Shown: piece after piece, positions 33,728-41,098 of the stretch
Numbering within the stretch: position 1 is the first letter of the stretch
Layout of the letters: each line of letters opens with the position of its first letter
NCBI GenBank assembly: GCA_049585795.1
Contig: JBAVAQ010000026.1
Span: 62,001-126,000, forward strand
Direction of reading: 5' to 3'
Length of the DNA: 64,000 nt
DNA from: JABDBE01 sp049585795
GTDB taxonomy: Bacteria; Acidobacteriota; Terriglobia; Terriglobales; Acidobacteriaceae
Notes under the pieces: model-generated
The model's input: only the letters and a program-made list of their open reading frames with translations
Told to the model about the DNA's origin: nothing
Databases searched by the model: none
Translations under genes and position numbers: made by a program

Positions 33728-34483
33728 ATGGCGTGGTACGCTTATTGCCTCACTGAGCAACAGAGCCTCAACAATGGAGTACGCACGCGGCGCCCTTTCC
33801 TCCTCGAGGGAATTCAAGGTGTGAATGGAGCCCCAGTCCTGAGCTATCCCAGCGGCGAATTTGCTGTGGTAGTCAGCGAGTACGACCGCATGGCCGACGG
33901 CAGCGAGAAACTGGAAGACAAGACCGTCCTCGAGCATGCGCGGGTGGTAAGTGTCTGCTTTCGACACGGTACGGTCCTTCCTTTCCGTTTTGGGACCATT
34001 TTCGACAGCGACGAAGCCCTCCGGCAAGCGGTCCGAACCAACCGCCGCGCCTTTGGGATGAGCGTCGCCCGGCTGCGCGGCAAAGCCGAGATGCACCTCA
34101 AAGTCTTGGTCAAGGATGGTTCTCTCCGAGCCGCCATGGCCGATGTCGTTCTGCCCGACACAGTCGGGGGCGACTATTTGATCAAACTGCGGGAAAAGGC
34201 TTCCAAGGACCGCGAACGTCAGACCAAAGCCCGCGGACTGGCGGTTCAGGTCCACAAGATGTTCAATCCCCTGGAAGAAGAGATCAGTTGCAAGAGAGTT
34301 AACACCGATGGCATGATGATCGACATCGCCCACTTGATTGATTCGAAGTCGGTGGAAAAGTATCAAAACCGTTATAGCACTGCGGCTAAGCAGTTGAAGA
34401 ATTGCGAACTGGTGCTCAGCGGGCCTTGGCCGCCATACCACTTCCTGCCGGGCAAGCTGCGAACGGTCGCCGGCAATTCGTAG
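33728..34483 (+). CDS. Gas vesicle protein GvpL/GvpF family, orphan
   Basis: The 251-aa protein follows GGAGAAA. It matches the GvpL/GvpF family: N-terminal MAWYAYCLTE, the central EHARVVSVCFRHGTVLPFRFGTIF with the conserved PxRFGT-type motif, RLRGKAEMHLKVLV, and a C-terminal VNTDGMMIDIAHLIDS. In gas-vesicle producers GvpF/L are minor shell-assembly proteins. No gvpA shell gene or any other gvp gene lies within about 30 kb on either side, so flotation is unlikely from this locus and another role is possible. The upstream palindromes suggest tight regulation. Confidence 0.88.
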   Translation: MAWYAYCLTEQQSLNNGVRTRRPFLLEGIQGVNGAPVLSYPSGEFAVVVSEYDRMADGSEKLEDKTVLEHARVVSVCFRHGTVLPFRFGTIFDSDEALRQAVRTNRRAFGMSVARLRGKAEMHLKVLVKDGSLRAAMADVVLPDTVGGDYLIKLREKASKDRERQTKARGLAVQVHKMFNPLEEEISCKRVNTDGMMIDIAHLIDSKSVEKYQNRYSTAAKQLKNCELVLSGPWPPYHFLPGKLRTVAGNS

Positions 34484-34976
34484 ACGCGACTTTGTCTTAT
34501 TTCCCTTGGGCGGAGTAGTGTCCTGCAGCCAATGTGCAGGAATGTGCATTCTTTTACCCCGCGTAATTGGGGAGCACAGGGCGCGGGTGAAGATCGCGAG
34601 GCTGTATAAGATTCCTGCCATCAATGAGTTGCAGGAACACCGCATTCTTAGCTCTCGAATCGTCATTTTGGCTGGGCAAGTGCTTCTCTACGCATTAAGA
34701 AAAGAGGCCGCGCTTGACCTTCACTCTCCGTTCTCGACTTCTCACTTTCGGCCGCTCCGGCTTGCGGATCGGCTCCTTGCATCGCCTTTCCTGACATTTC
34801 CCACCCTTTGCCTCTTTTGAACTGTGGCCCCAGTAATGGGGCCGCTTTTTTTGTCCTAAAGAGTCTGCGGGACGGTGATCCTTGGTGCCCTTCGTGGTTG
34901 ATTTGGTTCTCCGGACGCAGTGGAAGATCTAAACCCCTTCCGGTCCGCACGACATCCGAATACACTTACCGTCACC
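34484..34976. other. Intergenic region ending in a terminator
   Basis: Nearly 500 bases between the Gvp-like gene and the M28 peptidase. It holds a strong terminator at 34826 and a degenerate CCTTCGTGGTT repeat at 34878-34900. Frames on either strand are not convincing. It may encode a non-coding transcript or simply the 3' end of the Gvp-like message. Confidence 0.45.
34826..34852 (+). terminator. Strong intrinsic terminator
   Basis: GGCCCCA-GTAA-TGGGGCC is a perfect 7-bp stem followed by GC and seven T residues. The nearest plus-strand stop codon is about 340 bases upstream. Confidence 0.85.
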
Positions 34977-36422
34977 ATGCGCCTGCACATTGCCGCTGTA
35001 CTGGTGTTGACTGCCGCAACCGCCATCTACTGTAAGCCCGAGATTGCTGAGTCCAGCCACGCGAGGGGACAGGCCGCAGCTCCGGACTCCGATTCGTCGC
35101 AGCTAAAAAGCGAGCTTTCCGAATTGCGCGACGCCGCGCTCTCCGACGACTACGCTTATCGGCAGGTCGCGCACCTTACCGACAACATCGGTCCGCGCGG
35201 CGTTGGTTCGGCCCAGGCGGCAGCCGCCGTGCAGTATGTCGCGGGCGAGATGCGAAAGCTTGGACTCGAGGTCCGGTTAGAGGAAGTCAAAGTTCCGCAC
35301 TGGCTGCGTGGTGTCGAGACAGCGGAACTCGTGGAGTATCCGGGGCAAGCGCCGGGAACGACTCAGAAGATTGTGTTGACCGCACTCGGCGGAAACACGC
35401 CCACGCCCGCTGGCGGCATGACTGCTGAAGTTGTCGTGGTCGACAGCTTCGACGAGCTGAAAGCTTTGGGCCGCGCGAAAGTCGCGGGAAAGATCGTGCT
35501 ATTCAATGTTCCTTTCGACAAACAGAAAGCGGCGAATGGCTTCGCCGGCGAAGCTTATGGCGAAGCGGTGGCCTATCGCGGCGGCGGAGCAAAGGCCGCG
35601 GCCGAGTTAGGCGCGGTTGCATCGCTGGTGCGCTCGGTCGGGAATGCCGATTATCGTCTGCCGCACACCGGATGGAGCGCGCCCGCCGGGATTCCAGCCG
35701 GTGCCGTTACCAGCGAAGACGCGGATTTGATGGCACGGCTCGCGGCGCAGGGCAAGGTTCGCATGCGCCTCACGCTGACTTCGCAAACCGGGCCGGATGT
35801 ATCGAGCTACAACGTGATCGCGGATCTCAAAGGTTCCGAACATCCCGAGCAGGTGGTCATCGTCTCCGGGCATCTTGATTCGTGGGATCTCGGAACTGGC
35901 GCGATCGATGACGCTGCGGGAGTCGGGATCGCGATGGAAACCGCAGAACTGGTGCAACGGCTGCATCTGCACCCCAAACGCACCATCCGTGTGATTGCGT
36001 GGATGGACGAAGAAAACGGCGGCCGCGGGCACGACGCTTATGCCAAGGATTACGCGGCGGAACTGGCGAATCATGTGGCCGCCATCGAGAGCGATAACGG
36101 CGCGGCCCACCCTCTGGGATTCAACGCCACGATCAATGCCAAGGGTTTGCCGCAGCTGAAACCGGTGCAAGATGTGCTGCAATCTTTCGGAGCGAACCTG
36201 CAGTTGACGGATCGCAGTCCAGGTGCCGATATCGCGCCACTGGCCAAGGCCGGCGTGCCGACGCTAGGCCTCCTGCAGGACGCGCGAACCTACTTCAATT
36301 ACCATCACACCGCAGCCGACACGCTGGACAAGATCGTTCCCAAAGAGCTTCGCGAGAACGCCGCAGCTATGGCAGTCATGGGATACGCACTGGCCGATTT
36401 GCCGGAGCCATTGCCTCGATAG
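34977..36422 (+). CDS. Exported M28 family zinc peptidase
   Basis: I start at the ATG at 34977 (MRLHIAAVLVLTAATAIYC), which opens a signal peptide; the residue before the cysteine is tyrosine, so it is unlikely to be a lipoprotein. The 481-aa product has a protease-associated insert and then the M28 metal ligands in order: VSGHLDSWDLGTGAIDDAAG (His, Asp), WMDEENGGRG (Glu pair), AAIESDNGA (Asp) and YHHTAADTLDKI (His). It resembles bacterial aminopeptidase/carboxypeptidase Q-like enzymes acting on periplasmic peptides. A hairpin follows the stop. It stands alone. Confidence 0.92.
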   Translation: MRLHIAAVLVLTAATAIYCKPEIAESSHARGQAAAPDSDSSQLKSELSELRDAALSDDYAYRQVAHLTDNIGPRGVGSAQAAAAVQYVAGEMRKLGLEVRLEEVKVPHWLRGVETAELVEYPGQAPGTTQKIVLTALGGNTPTPAGGMTAEVVVVDSFDELKALGRAKVAGKIVLFNVPFDKQKAANGFAGEAYGEAVAYRGGGAKAAAELGAVASLVRSVGNADYRLPHTGWSAPAGIPAGAVTSEDADLMARLAAQGKVRMRLTLTSQTGPDVSSYNVIADLKGSEHPEQVVIVSGHLDSWDLGTGAIDDAAGVGIAMETAELVQRLHLHPKRTIRVIAWMDEENGGRGHDAYAKDYAAELANHVAAIESDNGAAHPLGFNATINAKGLPQLKPVQDVLQSFGANLQLTDRSPGADIAPLAKAGVPTLGLLQDARTYFNYHHTAADTLDKIVPKELRENAAAMAVMGYALADLPEPLPR

Positions 36423-36444
36423 ATTCCGGCTGGTCCGAATCTAA

Positions 36445-36467
36445 CCCTCTGGCTGAGGCCCAGAGGG
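36445..36467 (+). terminator. Hairpin after the M28 peptidase
   Basis: CCCTCTGG and CCAGAGGG pair perfectly over 8 bp around a 7-base loop, 23 bases after the stop. There is no T-tract, so it is a weak or rho-assisted terminator or an mRNA-protecting stem. Confidence 0.5.
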
Positions 36468-36548
36468 CGTGATAACCCTTGGCTTTAGACTTTATCCACA
36501 CCTTTCGGCAAGACGCCATTTCAGACACTACCGAATCCCCAAGGCCAG

Positions 36549-36578
36549 TTGACGCATCTCAATTTAGGCGCATATCAT
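36549..36578 (+). promoter_or_regulatory. Candidate promoter for the DksA-like gene
   Basis: TTGACG (36549-36554) and TATCAT (36573-36578), each one mismatch from consensus, are separated by 18 bases and lie about 50 bases before the start codon. Confidence 0.5.
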
Positions 36579-36626
36579 CTTCGTTTGGCCTTAGCGGCGT
36601 GAACGAGCTAGGAAGGGCCACAAATA

Positions 36627-37010
36627 GTGAAGTTATTATCCATGGATAAAAAGAAGCTGGAAACTTTCAAAAAGAGGCTGGAGACGCGGCAGCACGAGTT
36701 GCGCCGCATGGTCTCGCGTACGGAGCAAGACGGGCGCACGGTCGATGAGGATTCGGCGCAGGACATCGCCGACCGCGCGGCCAGTTCGTACACCAAGGAA
36801 TTTCTCTTTCATCAGAGCAACAACGACCGCCAACTGCTGCAGATGGTCGAGGGCGCGCTGTCGCGCATTCGCGAGGGCAGCTTTGGCGAATGCATCTCCT
36901 GCGGCAAGGAGATCAATGCCAAGCGGCTGGAGGCGGTGCCGTGGACGCGCCATTGCATTGAGTGCCAGGAGAAGGCGGAGCAGGGATTGCTGGAAGAGAC
37001 GCACGGATAA
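36627..37010 (+). CDS. DksA/TraR family zinc-finger protein
   Basis: GGAAGGG lies about nine bases before the GTG at 36627, but the ATG at 36642 (MDKKKLETFKKRLETRQ) is where the family usually starts, so five codons are uncertain. The 127-aa protein has a long N-terminal coiled coil, an acidic turn (DEDSAQDIADRAASSYTKEF) and a C4 zinc finger (CISCGKEINAKRLEAVPWTRHCIEC). DksA-type proteins enter the RNA polymerase secondary channel and, with ppGpp, reset promoter choice. The coiled-coil tip lacks the exact DxxDxA of E. coli DksA, so it may be a paralogue. It is a single-gene unit. Confidence 0.9.
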   Translation: MKLLSMDKKKLETFKKRLETRQHELRRMVSRTEQDGRTVDEDSAQDIADRAASSYTKEFLFHQSNNDRQLLQMVEGALSRIREGSFGECISCGKEINAKRLEAVPWTRHCIECQEKAEQGLLEETHG

Positions 37011-37090
37011 GGCATGGAAGCGCAGCCGGTTTAGTTCGCGGCTCACACGTGTTTATCCCGTGGAGTAGGTGGGTTCGAAACACTCCGCGC

Positions 37091-37137
37091 GAGATCCTTC
37101 GCCCCGCTGGAAACGAGCGCGGGGCTTCAGGATGACC
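37091..37137. repeat. GATCCTTCG...CAGGATGAC hairpin repeat
   Basis: GAGATCCTTC then GCCCCGC...GCGGGGC (perfect 7-bp arms) then TTCAGGATGACC. This matches the ends of the 29087-29235 element with a different internal stem. Confidence 0.6.
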
Positions 37138-37226
37138 TCCGACAACATATATCAAGAGCCAAGCCGAACGCGCGGCGGCATCGAGTTTACGGCACCTGCA
37201 ATCGGACGGTTCTGTGGAATCACCCT

Positions 37227-37256
37227 TTGACGCTGCTGAATTCTGCCTGTTAGACT
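37227..37256 (+). promoter_or_regulatory. Candidate promoter for the TPR membrane protein
   Basis: TTGACG (37227-37232) and TAGACT (37251-37256), 18 bases apart, about 45 bases before the GTG start at 37301. Confidence 0.4.
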
Positions 37257-37300
37257 GAGAAATTGCCAGCACCATCCAGACGTCTTCAGAAGGGAAGTTC

Positions 37301-38026
37301 GTGCGCGCAGAAACCCGCCATCAACTGAAACAGGACCGGTTCAGCCGGGCCACGATCGACGCCGCGGAAAGAACTGCGGACTGGTCGGTAGAGCATAAGA
37401 ACAAACTGATTGTCGCGGCCGTGATCGTGCTGTTGGTTGCGGCGGCAGTGGGCGGCGCGTGGTATTACTTGGGCATACAGGATCAAAAGGCCAGCCTGGA
37501 CTTGAGCCAAGCGGTGCGCACTCTGGATACACCCGTGCGTCCGCCGAACATGCCACCACAGCCGGATGCGCCTAGTTTTGCGAGTTCCAGTGAGCGCGCG
37601 ACTGCGGCACACAAACAATTTCAGGCTATCGTTGACAAATATCCGCACACCCATTCGGCCGAATTCGCTCGCTATTTTCTGGGTCTGACCTCAGAGGACC
37701 TGGGAGACAACGCCTCGGCGGAGCGTGATCTCCAGAAGGTCATTTCCTCGGCCAGCAGCGATGTTGCGGCGCTGGCCAAGATGGCCCTGGCATCGGTTTA
37801 TCGCAATACCCGACGTAACAAGCAGGCCATTAAACTCTACAAAGAGCTGGCGGTAAAACCTACCAGTACCGTCGGCAAGACGACTGCCCAAATCGAACTG
37901 GCCGCCACTTATCAAGCGGACAATCAGCCGCTCGAAGCCAAACGCATCTACGAAATTATCCAGAAAGAAAACCCCGCCAGTGAAGCCGCGCAGTTAGCCT
38001 CGTCGAAGCTTCAGGAATTGAAGTAA
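37301..38026 (+). CDS. YfgM-like single-pass membrane protein with TPR-type repeats
   Basis: The start is GTG at 37301 behind AGAAGGGAAG. The 241-aa protein has a basic cytoplasmic tail, one helix (KLIVAAVIVLLVAAAVGGAWYYLG) and a periplasmic domain of TPR-like helical pairs from about residue 100 (FQAIVDKYPHTHSAEFARYFLGL, LAKMALASVYRNTRRNKQAIKLYKEL, ELAATYQADNQPLEAKRIYEII). This is the layout of the tetratricopeptide ancillary SecYEG subunit YfgM. A chaperone-like role at the translocon is inferred from that likeness only. bamB or hisS, the usual neighbours of yfgM, are absent. Confidence 0.82.
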   Translation: MRAETRHQLKQDRFSRATIDAAERTADWSVEHKNKLIVAAVIVLLVAAAVGGAWYYLGIQDQKASLDLSQAVRTLDTPVRPPNMPPQPDAPSFASSSERATAAHKQFQAIVDKYPHTHSAEFARYFLGLTSEDLGDNASAERDLQKVISSASSDVAALAKMALASVYRNTRRNKQAIKLYKELAVKPTSTVGKTTAQIELAATYQADNQPLEAKRIYEIIQKENPASEAAQLASSKLQELK

Positions 38027-38061
38027 AAAGCTTCTGGCTCCTAGCCTCTAGCTCTCGGGTT

Positions 38062-38089
38062 TTGCTCCTTGCTAGTACATGGTTATGAT
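38062..38089 (+). promoter_or_regulatory. Candidate promoter of the toxin-antitoxin pair
   Basis: TTGCTC (38062-38067), 16 bases, then TATGAT (38084-38089), about 30 bases before the antitoxin ATG. ATGG (38079-38082) and CCAT (38097-38100) flank the -10 as a short dyad that could bind the antitoxin. Confidence 0.45.
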
Positions 38090-38117
38090 AAAATGTCCAT
38101 AGTCACCTGGAGTGGTC

Positions 38118-38351
38118 ATGAAGACGATGCCTGCCGGACAATTCAAAGCGCGATGTCTGAAAGTCATGGACGAAGTACGGTCGACCCGCGAGCCTGTAGT
38201 GATAACAAAGAAGGGCCGTCCCGTGGCGAAGCTGGTCCCGGCGGAAGAACCTTCGGATGATTTTCTGGGTAAGCTCGCTGGCACAATGAAGATCGTGGGG
38301 GACATCACGCAGCCGCTGGAAAATCCCGAGGCTTGGGAAGCTTTGCGGTGA
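38118..38351 (+). CDS. Phd/YefM family antitoxin
   Basis: I use the ATG at 38118, which has GGAG five to six bases before it; a GTG two codons earlier is also in frame. The 77-aa protein has the Phd/YefM DNA-binding fold: MPAGQFKARCLKVMDEVRSTREPVVITKKGRPVAKLVP, here quoted only in outline, followed by a flexible toxin-binding tail rich in acidic residues (AEEPSDDFLGKL). It should bind and neutralise the PIN toxin and repress the operon. Its stop overlaps the toxin start (GTGA), the usual coupled arrangement. Confidence 0.92.
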   Translation: MKTMPAGQFKARCLKVMDEVRSTREPVVITKKGRPVAKLVPAEEPSDDFLGKLAGTMKIVGDITQPLENPEAWEALR

Positions 38352-38743
38352 TTCTGCTGGACACACATGTAGTGGTTTGGGCGGCGATCGAGCGCAAACG
38401 TCTTTCCCGAGTCGCCGAATCCGCTCTCCAAAGAGGGCGCTCGAGCGGTGGGTTGGCAATCGCTTCTATCAGCCTGTGGGAAATTGCATCGCTATTTGCG
38501 CGCCATCGCATCGAAACCTACGGGACGATCGAGGCGGCGGTGCGTCAGGTCGTAGAAACCGTTGGTGTAGTCGTGAGACCCATTACGCAAGAGATTGCGG
38601 TTCTTGCGACGCAATTCCCAGAGAGTTACTCGCGCGATCCTGCGGACCGGCTTATCGGTGCGACCGCCAGAGCTGAAGGAATCGCCTTGGTCACGCAGGA
38701 TGAGAAGATCCGCAGCAGTCCGCTTCTGAGAACGATCTGGTAG
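38348..38743 (+). CDS. PIN domain ribonuclease toxin (VapC-like)
   Basis: The GTG at 38348 overlaps the antitoxin stop by GTGA and starts exactly at the PIN fold (MILLDTHVVVWAA), so I prefer it to the upstream frame opening at 38333. The 131-aa product has the acidic residues of the magnesium site: D in LLDTHVVVW, E in ISLWEIASL, and D in DPADRLIGATARAEG, with a final aspartate in VTQDEKI. PIN toxins cleave tRNA, rRNA or mRNA when freed from the antitoxin. The full acidic set suggests it is active. Confidence 0.93.
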   Translation: MILLDTHVVVWAAIERKRLSRVAESALQRGRSSGGLAIASISLWEIASLFARHRIETYGTIEAAVRQVVETVGVVVRPITQEIAVLATQFPESYSRDPADRLIGATARAEGIALVTQDEKIRSSPLLRTIW

Positions 38744-38855
38744 ATTCCTTCCGCGCCGCATTACCTTCGTAAGCCTCATTCCGCCTTTTGCCGTGAGTCG
38801 TGCGCCCGACTGCAAGACAATTCTTCTGACTCGACTTTTCCGATCGCGAGGCTCC

Positions 38856-40480
38856 ATGACCGTCTCCGTCCGCCTGCCCGGTTTCTTGGTGCTTTGTAGT
38901 CTGCTCTGCGGTTCGGTGGTTGGCCAGCAGACAACCTCGCCCGCGCCAGCCGCCGACGATGCTTCCAATTCTGCCGCGGACCAGGGTCAGAGCTTGGGAG
39001 AACTGGCGCGTAAGGTTCGTAAGGACCACACCGCCGAAGTACAAATGTCGGACGCGGACGCGAAAGAACTATTCAAATCGGTCGATAAGATTGTGGCTTT
39101 CGCTTCTGAGGATACTGGTTTTCCGAAGCGCTCTGCTGTGAAGCGGCGTCTGGTTGGCTCGGCCGAGGTCGAGCAGTACACTCGCGACGAAGAGGCAAAG
39201 CAAGGGTACGCGCAGCGCTTCGCACGTTCCGAGATGACGATGAAGAAGTTCGGGCTCCTGCCCCGGGAATTCAATTTGCGAGAGTTCATGGTGAAGGCCA
39301 ACGGCAAGCAAATCGCGGCGTACTATGATGACGAAACGAAAACAATTTCGATGCTGAACTGGATTCCGCTGGAGCGCCAGGCTCCAATTCTGGCGCACGA
39401 ACTGACCCATGCCCTGCAGGACCAGAATTACGATCTCAAGGCTTGGCTGAATGCGGGACAGGGGGCATCGCAAGCGGGGAGAAAAAGGACAGCGAGCCCG
39501 AAATTGACGACGACAGTACCGCAGCCCGGCGAGCCGCAGTCGAAGGCCAGGCGCAAATCGTGTTTGTGGATTACATTCTGGCTCCGCTGGGGCGCAGCCT
39601 GCAAAATACTCCGGGGCTGATTTATCAAATGGAAGAGCCCGCGGTAAAAGCCACCGCGGACTCGCAATTGTTGCACGATGCGCCCATGATCCTGAGGGAA
39701 ATGGGCACATTTCCCTATCGGGACGGTCTGATTTTCGAAGGCGAACTGCTGGAAAAAGGCGGCAAGGCGATGGCTTTTTCGGGAGTGTTCGCGCATCCGC
39801 CTCGCAACACGCATGAAGTGCTGCAGCCGACTGCTTATATCAACCGCGAAAAGCTTTCGCCGGTCCGCATTCCCGATGTTCAGCAAATACTTAGCGACAA
39901 GTACGCCGTGTATGACTCCGGTGGGATCGGAGAGCTTGATGTACGCGCGCTTCTCGAGACCTACGGAAACAGAAAAGAGGCTGAAACTCTTGCTGGGTCG
40001 TGGCAGGGTGGAGCCTACGTTGCCTTCCGCAGGACCGCGAAAGCTACCACCGATACGCTGGCAACCGCTGATCTGTCGCTTTTGTATGTTTCGCGATGGA
40101 AGTCCCCCGCGTCGGCCGAGCGTTTTGCTCACATTTACGCGACTGCAATTGCCCAGCGCTACCAAAGCGCCACGCCGCAGGCTGTTGCTTCATGCGCAGA
40201 AACGAAGTGCCCCGCGTTTGCCGTGCAGGTTCTCACCGAAGAAGGGCCCGTGATCGTGCAGCAATGGGCGGACAATACGGTTCTGGTTTCTGAGAGCTTC
40301 GATCAGATCACGGCCGGCAAACTAGTGGATGCAGTGCGCGCAGGGAATACCGACGTGCAAGCCGGCAATGGGCAACCGGAGGAACTAGGCCTGCGCCTTT
40401 ACGATCTGCCGGAGTTTTCCGCGTTTCAGGGTCGCATTGGCGAGAGAATTTTGCGCGAGCTAGAGAGCGAAGCGAAATAG
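38856..40480 (+). pseudogene. Exported HExxH-like metalloprotease gene with a -1 frameshift
   Basis: Two overlapping frames encode one protein. The first, from the ATG at 38856 (five bases after GAGG), carries a signal peptide and the zinc-type motif APILAHELTHALQDQNYDL, then runs off-frame near 39450-39490 to a stop at 39620. The second, in the -1 frame, continues SGEKKDSEPEIDDD and spans the remaining 330 residues to 40480. One extra G in the GGGG run at 39477-39480 would join them as a protein of about 541 aa. HELTH with its following acidic region suggests a gluzincin-like peptidase. It may be a true disruption, a sequencing error, or a slippage site. Confidence 0.8.
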
Positions 40481-40630
40481 CGCGGGACGTGGGTTCCTTT
40501 TTCGGTTCTTCTTCTTGGCCCCTTCGCACTCGGCTCCCGGAACTATTTCAGTCAGAAGCCAGCCGCCATCCATTTCCTTTTCTACGCTTGTTAATTAGGA
40601 TGTCAGTCCATATCCTGATCTCCTATTACC

Positions 40631-41098
40631 ATGGCAGCCATCACTCTGCGGATTAACGGCGGCGAACGGAAGGTGGAGGTTGCCCCCGATACGCCTTTGC
40701 TCTGGGTTCTGCGCGACACCCTTGAATTGACGGGCACAAAATTTGGTTGCGGTGCGGGTCTATGCGGCGCCTGCACGGTTCATGTGGATGGAGCGCCCGT
40801 GCGGTCGTGTTCGACGCCGGTCTTACAGGCTGCGGGGAAAAACATCACCACCATTGAGGGCTTGTCTGCGAATGGGCTGCATCCTTTGCAACAAGCCTGG
40901 ATTGAGGAGCAGGTGCCGCAATGCGGCTATTGTCAGACTGGGCAGATAATGGCGGCGGCGGCGCTGCTGGCCAAGACTGCTCAGCCTTCTGACGATCAGA
41001 TTACGCAGGCGATGTCCGGGAATCTCTGCCGCTGCGGGACCTATGACCGGATTCGGCGTGCGATTCATCGGGCCGTCGGCACCGGAGGTAAGCGATGA
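40631..41098 (+). CDS. 2Fe-2S small subunit of a molybdenum hydroxylase (IorA/CoxS-like)
   Basis: The 155-aa subunit has two 2Fe-2S sites. The plant-ferredoxin site is GTKFGCGAGLCGACTVHVDG followed by CSTPV, and the helical site is QCGYCQTGQIM plus SGNLCRCGTYDRI. It shuttles electrons from the molybdenum centre of the large subunit, as in isoquinoline 1-oxidoreductase and bacterial aldehyde oxidases. It overlaps the large-subunit gene by ATGA. No FAD subunit follows, so electrons probably go to a cytochrome or other periplasmic acceptor. Confidence 0.94.
   Translation: MAAITLRINGGERKVEVAPDTPLLWVLRDTLELTGTKFGCGAGLCGACTVHVDGAPVRSCSTPVLQAAGKNITTIEGLSANGLHPLQQAWIEEQVPQCGYCQTGQIMAAAALLAKTAQPSDDQITQAMSGNLCRCGTYDRIRRAIHRAVGTGGKR

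Noticed and set aside
34663..34965. 100-codon minus-strand frame
   Set aside because: It reads through the terminator hairpin and the CACGAAGG repeat and has no recognisable content.
37065..37085. GGTTCGAAAC, T-loop-like
   Set aside because: The flanks do not form a T stem and there is no cloverleaf upstream.
39477..39490. Programmed -1 frameshift at AAAAAGG
   Set aside because: The zero-frame codons AGA AAA AGG do not make a standard slippery heptamer, and a single missing G explains the shift more simply. Kept only as an alternative.
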